Shown: positions 8,071 through 15,209, counted from the stretch's first letter. The stretch is 24,383 nucleotides of DNA from CAUPWF01 sp964369775 (GCA_964369775.1 CAYJHQ010000036.1:1-24383); one strand, 5' to 3'. A program made the numbers and translations. The notes: generated by a model not told the origin, from the sequence alone.

Positions 8071-9000
8071 ATGAAGAAAAAAGAATTGATTAGAGTATTC
8101 CCAAGAGGGTTAAGGGAAGCTAAATGTGTACAAGAACTAGATTTTGAAAAGGTACAAGAGATACGATTCCGGGTAGGTCAAAATGTGGTGATCTATTATG
8201 ATAAAGGCGAGCAAATACTAAAAGAGCGGTCTTTGGAAGTGATTAAAAGCAGTGATATCAAAGAGATGCTAGAATATATGAGTCAGTACTCTTTGTACGC
8301 GTATGAACAAGAATTAAGACAAGGATTTATAACATTAGAGGGGGGACACAGAGTAGGTATGGCTGGAAAGGTAATTACAGAATCAAATAAAGTGAAAAAT
8401 TTTAAGCATATTTCATCGATTAATATAAGGGTAGCACATGAGGTGATAGGGTGTGCTAAAGAGTTAATCCCCCATATCACGAAGAATAAAACAGTATGCC
8501 ATACATTGATTATATCACCACCGAAATGCGGAAAGACCACCTTATTAAGGGATTTGATTAGAATAGTTTCTGATGGGAATGAATGGGTGAAAGGAAGCAT
8601 AGTAGGTGTGGTTGATGAACGCTCAGAACTAGGGGCGTGTTACAAAGGGGTAATTCAAAACAATATAGGGAAAAGAACAGATATACTGGACTCTTGTCCA
8701 AAAGCAGAGGGGATGATCATGCTGATTCGCTCTATGTCTCCTCAAGTGATAGCTGTCGATGAGATTGGCACTACAGAAGATATTTATGCAATAGAATATG
8801 CAATGCTTTGTGGGAGTAAGTTGTTAGCAACAGTTCATGGGAATAGTTTGGAAGATATCAGGAACAAACCGATACTTGGCAATTTAGTAAAAGAAAAGCG
8901 CTTTGAGAGATATGTATTGATGGGTAATGAAAATAGAGTAGGAGAAATCTTGGAGATATATGATGAGCGAGGTAGCATTATTTTTCAAAATATTAGGTAG
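8071..9000 (+). CDS. spoIIIAA: Stage III sporulation protein AA (ATPase)
   Basis: SpoIIIAA is the mother-cell ATPase of the SpoIIIA-SpoIIQ channel, resembling secretion-system ATPases. The 309-residue product has an N-terminal region with EIRFRVGQ-like sequence, a Walker A loop SPPKCGKTT at residues 149-157, and a Walker B strand VIAVDEIG at 226-233, followed by the ATVHG segment. The P-loop has Ser149 where Gly/Ala is usual, and Lys152 just before the CGKT core. The catalytic Lys and Thr are intact. AGAGGTGAT at 8056-8064 supports the ATG. It is first in the operon and overlaps spoIIIAB by 41 bases. Confidence 0.95.
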   Translation: MKKKELIRVFPRGLREAKCVQELDFEKVQEIRFRVGQNVVIYYDKGEQILKERSLEVIKSSDIKEMLEYMSQYSLYAYEQELRQGFITLEGGHRVGMAGKVITESNKVKNFKHISSINIRVAHEVIGCAKELIPHITKNKTVCHTLIISPPKCGKTTLLRDLIRIVSDGNEWVKGSIVGVVDERSELGACYKGVIQNNIGKRTDILDSCPKAEGMIMLIRSMSPQVIAVDEIGTTEDIYAIEYAMLCGSKLLATVHGNSLEDIRNKPILGNLVKEKRFERYVLMGNENRVGEILEIYDERGSIIFQNIR

Positions 9001-9499
9001 CACATTAATTATTTTCTCAGGATCAACCCTTGGATTTCTTATGGGCAATGATTTGAAAAAACGTCTTAGCCAGCTCTTTGAACTAAAAAAGCTATTTCTA
9101 ATAGTCAAATCAGATATTTCTTATGGTGGCTATTCTATGCATGAAGTCTTTGAGTATGCAAGCAAAAAGACAGTAGATCAATATCAAAAATGGTTAACCT
9201 ATATAAGGGATGAAACTTATGATTGTTCAGAAAAAATGTTCTGTGAAATATGGTCAACTTCAATAGAGCTACATTTGGGTAATACAGCTCTTTCAAATGG
9301 GGATAAGCAAGAGTTAACTATGTTAGGAAGTAGTTTTGGAACAATCGATAAAGAGCAGCAAATCACAATGATTGAGCTTTATTTGCATAAATTAGAACAT
9401 GCGATTAGAGAGTTACAACAAGAAATTCAAGGCAAAATGAAATTGTATAAAGCAATAGGACTAGCAGGGAGCAGTTTTCTAGTAATCGCTTTATTATGA
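8960..9499 (+). CDS. spoIIIAB: Stage III sporulation protein AB
   Basis: SpoIIIAB is a membrane-linked component of the mother-cell part of the channel and has a fold resembling a type II secretion component (GspF-like). The 179-residue product begins with one hydrophobic segment (about residues 7-28), then a soluble helical region with the family's LKKRLSQLFELKKLF and SDISYGG motifs, and ends in a short hydrophobic tail. Two adjacent ATG codons lie at 8960 and 8963. TGGAG at 8951-8955 fits either, and the second slightly better by spacing. The start lies inside spoIIIAA, so its translation is probably coupled to it. Confidence 0.92.
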   Translation: MMSEVALFFKILGSTLIIFSGSTLGFLMGNDLKKRLSQLFELKKLFLIVKSDISYGGYSMHEVFEYASKKTVDQYQKWLTYIRDETYDCSEKMFCEIWSTSIELHLGNTALSNGDKQELTMLGSSFGTIDKEQQITMIELYLHKLEHAIRELQQEIQGKMKLYKAIGLAGSSFLVIALL

Positions 9500-9509
9500 A
9501 AGGAACAAA

Positions 9510-9704
9510 ATGGATGTTGGATTGATTTTTAGAATTGCGGCAGTAGGTGTATTGGTATCCATTCTAAGCCAAATATTAAAACATAGCGGGCGAGATGAGC
9601 AAGCATTTCTTGTAGGATTAGCGGGATTATTACTGGTACTTTCATGGGTGGTTCCATATATTTATGACTTGTTTCAGACTGTAAATCAGTTGTTTTCATT
9701 TTAG
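9510..9704 (+). CDS. spoIIIAC: Stage III sporulation protein AC
   Basis: This small integral membrane protein of the SpoIIIA complex is essential for the mother cell to sustain late forespore gene expression. At 64 residues it has the usual family length, with two transmembrane helices (about 5-22 and 32-56) separated by the conserved polar turn KHSGRDEQA. A ribosome binding site, AAAGGA, lies at 9499-9504 before the ATG. It is 10 bases after spoIIIAB and 8 before spoIIIAD. The sequence is highly typical of the family. Confidence 0.96.
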   Translation: MDVGLIFRIAAVGVLVSILSQILKHSGRDEQAFLVGLAGLLLVLSWVVPYIYDLFQTVNQLFSF

Positions 9705-9712
9705 GTGATCAT

Positions 9713-10099
9713 ATGTCGATGGTGCAAATTGGGCTATTAGGGATTGTAGGTGTGCTTTTATCAATTCAATTACAAAAAACAAATAAAGAATTCAGCATGA
9801 TGATCGGAATAGCAATTGCCCTCTTTATATTTTTTCAAATCATTACTAGATTAGAAGTCGTGATGGATACTATGAGAACCCTTGAATCCATTACTAGCAT
9901 CAATATAGAATATATCAACGTTGTTCTCAAAATGTTAGGCATTTCCTATGTGGCAGAGTTTACAGCTGGAATATGTAAGGAGTCAGGGTACGGGAATGTT
10001 GCCAGTCAGATACAACTCTTTGGGAAAATCTACATCATTTTTTTAGGTTTGCCCATTTTAGTCACCTTGTTAGAAACTATAGAGACATTTATATCTTAA
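9713..10099 (+). CDS. spoIIIAD: Stage III sporulation protein AD
   Basis: SpoIIIAD is a multi-pass membrane protein thought to form part of the export gate of the SpoIIIA channel together with SpoIIIAC and AE. The 128-residue product has hydrophobic helices at about residues 3-19 and 29-44 and a C-terminal one at about 104-122, separated by a loop with the conserved segment YINVVLKMLGISYVAEF and SGYGNVASQI. AGGTGAT at 9703-9709 overlaps the spoIIIAC stop. It is close to the ATG at 9713 and better spaced for a second in-frame ATG at 9719, so the protein may be two residues shorter. Confidence 0.94.
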   Translation: MSMVQIGLLGIVGVLLSIQLQKTNKEFSMMIGIAIALFIFFQIITRLEVVMDTMRTLESITSINIEYINVVLKMLGISYVAEFTAGICKESGYGNVASQIQLFGKIYIIFLGLPILVTLLETIETFIS

Positions 10100-10112
10100 A
10101 AGGAAATGTAAA

Positions 10113-11267
10113 ATGAAGATAGGAAAGATATTGTTGTATATTATGCTACAAGGAATTCTTCTTTTTTCTCTCGCAAGTGAGGTGATGGCATCTGAAATCG
10201 AGGGACAAGAGCTAGAAGCGATAGAAGAAAATATAATGGAGAGTTTAGAACTAGATGAGATGGAAGAGGTGCTAGATGAAATATTTCCCGAAGAGGAGCT
10301 ATCCTTTGCAGATTTAGTAGAACAAGTGATGAGTAATGATCTAGAAGAGACGGGGGACCTAATTCTTGAATTTGTGTGGGATAAGCTGTTGTATGAACTT
10401 AACTATAACAGGGCGACATTTGTACATATCTTATTACTAGTTATCTTAGCTGCTGTTTTTTCAAATATATCAAGGGCAATGGGAAACAAACAGATTGAAA
10501 GTACAGGATTCCTAGTAATCTATCTTTTGATTATTGTCCTTTGCATGAGGTCATTTCAGGTTCTAGTAACTGATGTGAGTGAAAAGCTAGATGTGTTACT
10601 TCAATTTATGGGAGGTTTATCTCCTGTGTACTTCTTTGTGGTAGCGATTGCAAAAGGCGTCAATTCAGCACTTGTTTTTTATAACCTTGCGATACTATAT
10701 ATCTATTTTGTAGAATTACTTATTGCAAATGTTGTCATACCTCTTATCAATGCTTATATTATTATTGTGATTCTGAATTATATCTCAGATGAGCAGCGGT
10801 TAAATAAGTTAGGAGAGTTGACAAAATTAGTAATTAATTGGTTATTAAAGTCAATGGTAGCAGCAGTTGTAGGGCTAAATGTGATACAAGGAATGATAGC
10901 ACCTGTCATAGACTCTCTACAAAGGAACATATGGTTAAAGAGCGCTGAAGCAGTTCCAGTGGTAGGAGATGCAGTAGGGGGTGGTGCGGAAGTGATATTT
11001 AGCAGCATTACTCTAATCAAGAACAGTATAGGCGTTGTAGGATTATTGCTGTGCATTGCTATTGTGATTGGACCAGTAATACAACTGACTATAATTGTAT
11101 TACTCTATAAATTAGCAGCAGCCCTAGTAGAGCCAATTTCGGATAAGCGCATTGTAGGATGTATAAATTGCATTGGAGAAGGGACCCGAATGTTATTAAA
11201 GGCAGTGATGAGTGTAGGGATGTTATTTCTAGTAACCATAGCAATAGTTGCGACATCGACCACATAG
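10113..11267 (+). CDS. spoIIIAE: Stage III sporulation protein AE
   Basis: SpoIIIAE is the large polytopic membrane subunit of the channel, proposed to form its permease. The 384-residue product has a signal-like N-terminus (hydrophobic residues 6-25, plausible cleavage after VMA at residue 26). A strikingly acidic stretch (about 28-82, dominated by Glu and Asp) follows, and then a series of hydrophobic helices from about residue 103 to the end. The conserved FMGGLSPVYFFVVAIAKG segment lies near 165-182. The start at 10113 has AAAGGA at 10099-10104. It lies 13 bases after spoIIIAD. The length is normal for the family. Confidence 0.95.
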   Translation: MKIGKILLYIMLQGILLFSLASEVMASEIEGQELEAIEENIMESLELDEMEEVLDEIFPEEELSFADLVEQVMSNDLEETGDLILEFVWDKLLYELNYNRATFVHILLLVILAAVFSNISRAMGNKQIESTGFLVIYLLIIVLCMRSFQVLVTDVSEKLDVLLQFMGGLSPVYFFVVAIAKGVNSALVFYNLAILYIYFVELLIANVVIPLINAYIIIVILNYISDEQRLNKLGELTKLVINWLLKSMVAAVVGLNVIQGMIAPVIDSLQRNIWLKSAEAVPVVGDAVGGGAEVIFSSITLIKNSIGVVGLLLCIAIVIGPVIQLTIIVLLYKLAAALVEPISDKRIVGCINCIGEGTRMLLKAVMSVGMLFLVTIAIVATSTT

Positions 11268-11279
11268 ATAAGGAGAGGT

Positions 11280-11588
11280 ATGGAGTATATTTATGAATGG
11301 ATCAAAAATTTTTCATTCTCTGTTGTGATTTTTTCGGCATTTCTAAATATGGTAGCAAGTGAAGAATACAAAAAATATATTCGCTTTTACACAGGAATGG
11401 TGATGATACTAATGCTATGCACACCGATAATTAATCTTTTGGGGATGGAGAGATGGTGGGACCTTGAATACCATAGAAATAAATATGAATTAGAGTTAGA
11501 AGAATTGCAAATAAAGGCGGACTATTTTAATGAGGTGGAACTAAATGACTACATATCTTCAGAATATGATCAAGAATCTGAACAGTAA
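11280..11588 (+). CDS. spoIIIAF: Stage III sporulation protein AF, short form
   Basis: SpoIIIAF is one of the SpoIIIA proteins anchored in the outer forespore membrane. This 102-residue product opens with the typical MEYIYEWIKN segment, has two membrane helices (about 10-27 and 38-56) and the conserved KYIRFYTGMVMILML-type second helix. It then ends after a short charged tail of about 40 residues. The Bacillus subtilis protein is about 206 residues, the second half being a soluble ring-building domain. That domain is absent here. The stop is followed by no room for it, because spoIIIAG starts inside this gene (44-base overlap, 11545-11588) and continues in another frame. AGGAG at 11271-11275 supports the start. 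Confidence 0.88.
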   Translation: MEYIYEWIKNFSFSVVIFSAFLNMVASEEYKKYIRFYTGMVMILMLCTPIINLLGMERWWDLEYHRNKYELELEELQIKADYFNEVELNDYISSEYDQESEQ

Positions 11589-11967
11589 ACAGAGATTGAT
11601 AATGACCTTTGTCATTGGAATCCTTTTAGTACTACTTACGTTGCCTATTAATTACGATTCCAACGAAAATGAAGAGCAAATCATTACAGAGGAAGGCGTT
11701 TACAAGGATGAATTAGAGGTGAAAGTGGAACATATATTATCTAAAGTAGATGGAGTAGGAGAGGTGGAGGTGTTGGTGACTTACGAGTCTTCGACACAAA
11801 AAGCAGTCTATCCTGAAGTAGAAGGAGTGGTAGTTATTGCATCAGGAGGAGATAATAGTGTTGTCATTGAAAATATAACAGAGGCAATCCAAGCATTATT
11901 TGAGGTAGACACGCATAAGATTAAAATAATGAAAATGATATCAACTCAAAAGGAGGCAGTCAATTGA
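11545..11967 (+). CDS. spoIIIAG: Stage III sporulation protein AG, compact form
   Basis: SpoIIIAG assembles a large ring in the intermembrane space that forms the wall of the mother cell-forespore channel. The 140-residue product has a short cytoplasmic N-terminus, one membrane helix (about 17-34) and a ring-building fold (about 55-135) with VEHILSKVDGVGEVEVLVTY, then VEGVVVIASGG and ITEAIQALFEVDTHKIKIMKM. The B. subtilis protein is about 229 residues, and clostridial versions usually carry a long Ser/Thr-rich or beta-triangle insertion between those two halves. Here they are joined by only about 11 residues. The ATG at 11545 follows GAGGTGG at 11532-11538. The stop overlaps the TTG start of spoIIIAH. 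Confidence 0.92.
   Translation: MTTYLQNMIKNLNSKQRLIMTFVIGILLVLLTLPINYDSNENEEQIITEEGVYKDELEVKVEHILSKVDGVGEVEVLVTYESSTQKAVYPEVEGVVVIASGGDNSVVIENITEAIQALFEVDTHKIKIMKMISTQKEAVN
11951..11956 (+). promoter_or_regulatory. Ribosome binding site fixing a TTG start for spoIIIAH
   Basis: A perfect AGGAGG lies 7 bases before TTG at 11964. The next in-frame ATG, at 11973, is 16 bases away, too far for this site. The TTG overlaps the TGA of spoIIIAG, so the two genes are likely translationally coupled. Confidence 0.8.
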
Positions 11968-12587
11968 AGCGAATGTTTAGAAAGAATCAAGTAGTAATCA
12001 CAGCCTTAGCACTAATGATAGCAGTTGCGGGATACCTAAATTATTCAGGTCAACTATTTAACAGAGAAAACGGAGAGGAAGCAGATATGTCCAATCTTGC
12101 GTTGCTTGATATTTCAGAAGAGGAAATGACAACTGAAACAGATGGTGATATTGAAAGTCCAGAAGAGAATTTATTAGATGTAGAAGAGGATAGTACACCA
12201 GGGGCTGCAGTACTTACTAGTAATCAAGCTTATGAGACAATAGCCGCAGCAAAAATATCTAGAGAGCAAGTTAGAGCATCATCTAGAGAGACATTACAAG
12301 GACTCGTTGACAATGAAAGTTTGTCAGCGGAGCAAAAAGAAGCGGCAGTAGCCGAAATCATTGAGTTAACAGACCTAGCAGAAACAGAAGTTGCAATTGA
12401 AACATTATTGCAATCAAAGGGATTTTCGGATGTTGCAGTTACACTTTCAGCAGAGTCAGCGGATATAGTAGTCATCAGAGAAGAGCTTACAGATGCGAAT
12501 AGAGCTCAGATAGAAGATATCGTAACAAGAAAATCAGAAATAGATACTGCAAATATTGTGATTTCACCAATTCAGACTACAGAATAA
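11964..12587 (+). CDS. spoIIIAH: Stage III sporulation protein AH
   Basis: SpoIIIAH spans the outer forespore membrane and binds forespore SpoIIQ across the intermembrane space, completing the channel. The 207-residue product has a basic N-terminus (MKRMFRKNQ), one membrane helix (about 10-26), an acidic low-complexity linker (about 34-75) and a C-terminal ring-building domain (about 95-205) with AEIIELTDLAETEVAIETLL and the final strand NIVISPI. The length is close to the B. subtilis protein (about 218). The start is TTG at 11964 on ribosome-binding-site spacing. It is the last gene of the operon; no terminator is visible before the prfC promoter. Confidence 0.94.
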   Translation: MKRMFRKNQVVITALALMIAVAGYLNYSGQLFNRENGEEADMSNLALLDISEEEMTTETDGDIESPEENLLDVEEDSTPGAAVLTSNQAYETIAAAKISREQVRASSRETLQGLVDNESLSAEQKEAAVAEIIELTDLAETEVAIETLLQSKGFSDVAVTLSAESADIVVIREELTDANRAQIEDIVTRKSEIDTANIVISPIQTTE

Positions 12588-12594
12588 TACTTGT

Positions 12595-12603
12595 TGATAT
12601 AAT
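12595..12603 (+). promoter_or_regulatory. Extended -10 promoter for prfC
   Basis: TG at 12595-12596 followed by TATAAT at 12598-12603 gives an extended -10 element. No convincing -35 lies 17 bases upstream (GACTAC at 12575-12580), which extended -10 promoters tolerate. Transcription would begin near 12610. This would let prfC be expressed in growing cells, independently of the sporulation operon before it. Confidence 0.55.
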
Positions 12604-12624
12604 GAGTAAAGTATGTTAAAGTAA

Positions 12625-12651
12625 GTACGCATGTAAGAAAAAGGAGCGTAC
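12625..12651 (+). promoter_or_regulatory. Inverted repeat enclosing the prfC ribosome binding site
   Basis: GTACGC at 12625-12630 is the exact reverse complement of GCGTAC at 12646-12651. The 15-base interval holds the AAGGAG ribosome binding site (12641-12646). The hairpin would present or partly mask that site in the loop. With only six pairs and a large loop, it may be chance. Confidence 0.3.
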
Positions 12652-12654
12652 AAA

Positions 12655-14244
12655 ATGTCTCAGATAGTAGAAGAAATTAAAAAAAGAAGAACCTTTGCAA
12701 TCATATCACATCCCGATGCGGGAAAAACGACTTTGACAGAGAAGTTTTTGTTATATGGTGGAGCAATCAATCAGGCTGGATCGGTAAAAGGTAAGGCGAC
12801 TGCAAAACACGCAGTATCAGACTGGATGGAAATAGAAAAAGAGAGAGGAATCTCTGTTACGTCATCAGTTTTACAATTTAATTATGATGGATATTGCATT
12901 AATATATTAGATACACCTGGACATCAAGATTTCTCAGAGGATACTTATAGAACCTTGATGGCGGCAGATTCAGCAGTAATGGTAATCGATGCATCAAAAG
13001 GGGTGGAGGCACAAACAAGAAAGTTATTTAAAGTTTGTGTAATGAGAAAGATACCAATCTTTACATTTATTAATAAGATGGATCGCGAGTCAAAGGATAT
13101 CTTTGAATTACTAGATGAGATTGAAAAAGAATTAGGGATTGCGACTTGTCCAGTGAATTGGCCAATTGGTTGTGGGAAGAATCTTCAAGGGGTGTTAGAT
13201 CGAAAGGAAGAAGCAATCGATTTATTTTCCGATACAAAAAAAGGTACTTCACAGGGAACTGTGACTCAAGTAAAACTCGACGACTCTAAAATTTCTGAGT
13301 ACATAGGCCAGGAGGCCTTAGATACATTAGAAGAAGAGATAGAATTATTAGATGGTGCTAGTGCAGAGTTCGATCAAGAATTAGTAAATAAAGGTCAATT
13401 AACTCCTGTGTTTTTTGGATCAGCTCTTACCAATTTTGGAGTTGAGACATTTTTGCAACATTTTTTAGCGATGACAACTTCACCGCTACCAAGGACATCA
13501 GATGCAGGGATAATTGACCCATTAAAAAATGATTTTTCAGCATTTGTATTTAAAATCCAAGCAAATATGAACAAGGCTCATAGAGACCGTATTGCATTTA
13601 TGCGAATTTGTTCAGGAGAGTTCCAAGCAGGAATGGAAGTATACCATGTTCAAAGTGGAAAGAAGCTTCGCTTATCACAGCCCCAACAGATTATGGCGAG
13701 TGACCGAAAGATTGTGGAACAAGCGTATGGGGGAGATATCATTGGAGTTTTTGATCCAGGTATTTATGCTATAGGTGATACACTTACGCTAGGAAAAGAA
13801 AAATTTGCATATGAGGGAATTCCAACCTTTGCACCAGAGCATTTTGCACGCGTATCACAAGTAGATACGATGAAACGTAAACAATTTGTTAAAGGAATCA
13901 ATCAGATTGCTCAAGAAGGAGCGATACAAATTTTTAGAGAAAATAATTCTGGAATGGAAGAAATCATAGTTGGTGTAGTTGGAGAACTCCAATTTGAAGT
14001 TTTGAAATATCGTCTGGAAAATGAGTATAATGTAGAGATAAGAATGGAAAGACTACCATATGCACATATTCGTTGGGTAGTGAGCCAAGATACGCAACTA
14101 GATAAAATTATTGGAACATCAGATATGAAGAAGATAAAAGACTTAAAAGAAAGACCACTCCTATTGTTTATGCATGAATGGAGCATACGGATGACTCTTG
14201 AAAGAAATGAAGGATTAGAATTATCTGAATTTGGGAAGTCTTAA
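12655..14244 (+). CDS. prfC: Peptide chain release factor 3
   Basis: RF3 is the GTPase that recycles class I release factors from the ribosome after termination. The 529-residue product, the same length as the E. coli protein, has G1 SHPDAGKTT at residues 18-26, the RF3-typical MEIEKERGISVTSSV switch segment, DTPGHQDFSEDTYR, NKMDR near residue 141, the RF3-specific NWPIGCGKNLQGV, and complete C-terminal domains ending near EWSIRMTLERNEGL. An AAGGAG ribosome binding site precedes the ATG. It lies between the spoIIIA operon and the Asp23/nusB block, with its own promoter. This placement is unusual compared with the common clostridial order I know. EF-G-like alternatives are excluded by the RF3-specific motifs. 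Confidence 0.96.
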   Translation: MSQIVEEIKKRRTFAIISHPDAGKTTLTEKFLLYGGAINQAGSVKGKATAKHAVSDWMEIEKERGISVTSSVLQFNYDGYCINILDTPGHQDFSEDTYRTLMAADSAVMVIDASKGVEAQTRKLFKVCVMRKIPIFTFINKMDRESKDIFELLDEIEKELGIATCPVNWPIGCGKNLQGVLDRKEEAIDLFSDTKKGTSQGTVTQVKLDDSKISEYIGQEALDTLEEEIELLDGASAEFDQELVNKGQLTPVFFGSALTNFGVETFLQHFLAMTTSPLPRTSDAGIIDPLKNDFSAFVFKIQANMNKAHRDRIAFMRICSGEFQAGMEVYHVQSGKKLRLSQPQQIMASDRKIVEQAYGGDIIGVFDPGIYAIGDTLTLGKEKFAYEGIPTFAPEHFARVSQVDTMKRKQFVKGINQIAQEGAIQIFRENNSGMEEIIVGVVGELQFEVLKYRLENEYNVEIRMERLPYAHIRWVVSQDTQLDKIIGTSDMKKIKDLKERPLLLFMHEWSIRMTLERNEGLELSEFGKS

Positions 14245-14254
14245 GAATTCAAGG

Positions 14255-14282
14255 TTGCAAATTGTGTGAAATTTGTTATAAT
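14255..14282 (+). promoter_or_regulatory. Sigma-A-type promoter for the Asp23-family gene
   Basis: TATAAT lies at 14277-14282 with an upstream TG (14274-14275), giving an extended -10. A TTGCAA -35-like hexamer sits at 14255-14260 with a 16-base spacer. Transcription would start near 14289 and leave a leader of about 33 bases containing AGGAGG. Confidence 0.7.
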
Positions 14283-14321
14283 ATCCGTAGTAGCGTAATG
14301 AATCAGGAGGGTATAATAATT

Positions 14322-14696
14322 ATGAGCAAAGAGGAAAATAAATCAGTAGAAACCAATTCAAGCGAACAGCTAGGTGAAGTGAAGATTGCAGACGAAGTAA
14401 TTGCAATTATTGCAGGCCTTGCTGCGACTGAAGTTGAGGGTGTAGCATCGATGGTAGGAAATGTCAGCCACGAGTTGATTGCTAGACTTGGGATGAAGAA
14501 CTTATCAAAAGGTGTAAAAGTAGATATGTTAGATGATGTAGTTTCTGTTTCGCTTGCATTGAATTTATCTTATGGTTATAACGTGATGGAGACTTCAAAG
14601 AAAGTGCAAGAAAAAGTAAAAACTGCAGTTCAAAATATGACTGGACTTACTGTTGCTGACGTGAATATAAAAATTGCAGGAGTAGATATGGAATAA
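14322..14696 (+). CDS. Asp23/Gls24 family envelope stress protein
   Basis: Proteins of this family (DUF322) are small, abundant and linked to cell-envelope or alkaline stress in Gram-positive bacteria; in staphylococci Asp23 sits at the membrane through a partner. The 124-residue product has the family core: GEVKIADEVIAIIAGLAATEVEGV near the N-terminus, a central hydrophobic strand VSVSLALNLSYGYNV and the C-terminal VNIKIAGVDM. The ATG at 14322 follows AGGAGG at 14305-14310 by 11 bases, slightly long. In-frame codons upstream to 14262 overlap the promoter and are unlikely to be translated. The gene commonly stands just before nusB in Clostridia. Its exact role is not known from sequence. Confidence 0.92.
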   Translation: MSKEENKSVETNSSEQLGEVKIADEVIAIIAGLAATEVEGVASMVGNVSHELIARLGMKNLSKGVKVDMLDDVVSVSLALNLSYGYNVMETSKKVQEKVKTAVQNMTGLTVADVNIKIAGVDME

Positions 14697-14712
14697 TCTA
14701 TGAATGTGTAGT

Positions 14713-14746
14713 ATAATAAAGGATGTCAAACGGCATCCTTTATTAT
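14713..14746 (+). terminator. Hairpin between the Asp23-family gene and nusB
   Basis: Bases 14713-14725 pair with 14734-14746 (13 pairs), and two more pairs can form inside, leaving the loop AAAC. The GGATG/CATCC core is followed by a T-rich 3' arm (TTTATTATTAT) rather than a clean T run. It can act as a terminator or attenuator. A TATAAT at 14712-14717 overlaps its 5' arm. Confidence 0.55.
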
Positions 14747-14793
14747 TATGTACGAAGGATACAGTGTATATCAAAGAAATACCGGAGGAAAAT

Positions 14794-15201
14794 ATGACAA
14801 GGAAATTGTTAAGAGAACATACATTTAAGGTACTGTTTTCAAATACATTTGAGTTAGAAGAAGATAGAAAAGAGCAGATTCTGAAATACTTTGAGTTAGA
14901 AGAAGGAATTTCAGAGGTCGATAGAGATTATATCGTGGATCGCTGTCTTGGAATTGAGCAGCATCTAGTAGAGATAGATAAGGCAATTGGAGAGCATACG
15001 ACAAAGTGGAAAACTAGCAGGATGAACAAAGTAGATTTAACTATTATTCGTCTTGCCTATTACGAGATTAATTTCGATGAAGAAATTCCAGTGGGAGTTG
15101 CTATTAATGAGGCGGTTGAACTAGCTAAAAAGTTTAGCGGGGATGAAGGTCCTTCTTTTGTAAATGGTGTATTAGCAAAATTATTGAAGCCAGAAAATTA
15201 G
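14794..15201 (+). CDS. nusB: Transcription antitermination factor NusB
   Basis: NusB binds boxA RNA with S10 (NusE) and supports processive transcription of rRNA operons. The 135-residue helical protein has the family's N-terminal RKLLREHTFKVLF, the central TIIRLAYYEINFDEEIPVGVAINEAVELAKKF and the FVNGVLAKLL C-terminus. The frame is open to 14704, but the ATG at 14794 is chosen because GGAGGA at 14784-14789 precedes it and because the family begins here; the upstream part would run through the hairpin. It heads the run nusB-xseA-xseB-ispA-dxs-tlyA-nadK-argR-recN. Confidence 0.96.
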   Translation: MTRKLLREHTFKVLFSNTFELEEDRKEQILKYFELEEGISEVDRDYIVDRCLGIEQHLVEIDKAIGEHTTKWKTSRMNKVDLTIIRLAYYEINFDEEIPVGVAINEAVELAKKFSGDEGPSFVNGVLAKLLKPEN

Positions 15202-15209
15202 GAGAAAGC

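Noticed and set aside
14262..14321. N-terminal extension of the Asp23-family gene
   Set aside because: It overlaps the -10 region of the gene's own promoter and lies before the AGGAGG site.
14704..14793. N-terminal extension of nusB
   Set aside because: It runs through the hairpin, lacks family similarity, and the ATG at 14794 has a good ribosome binding site.
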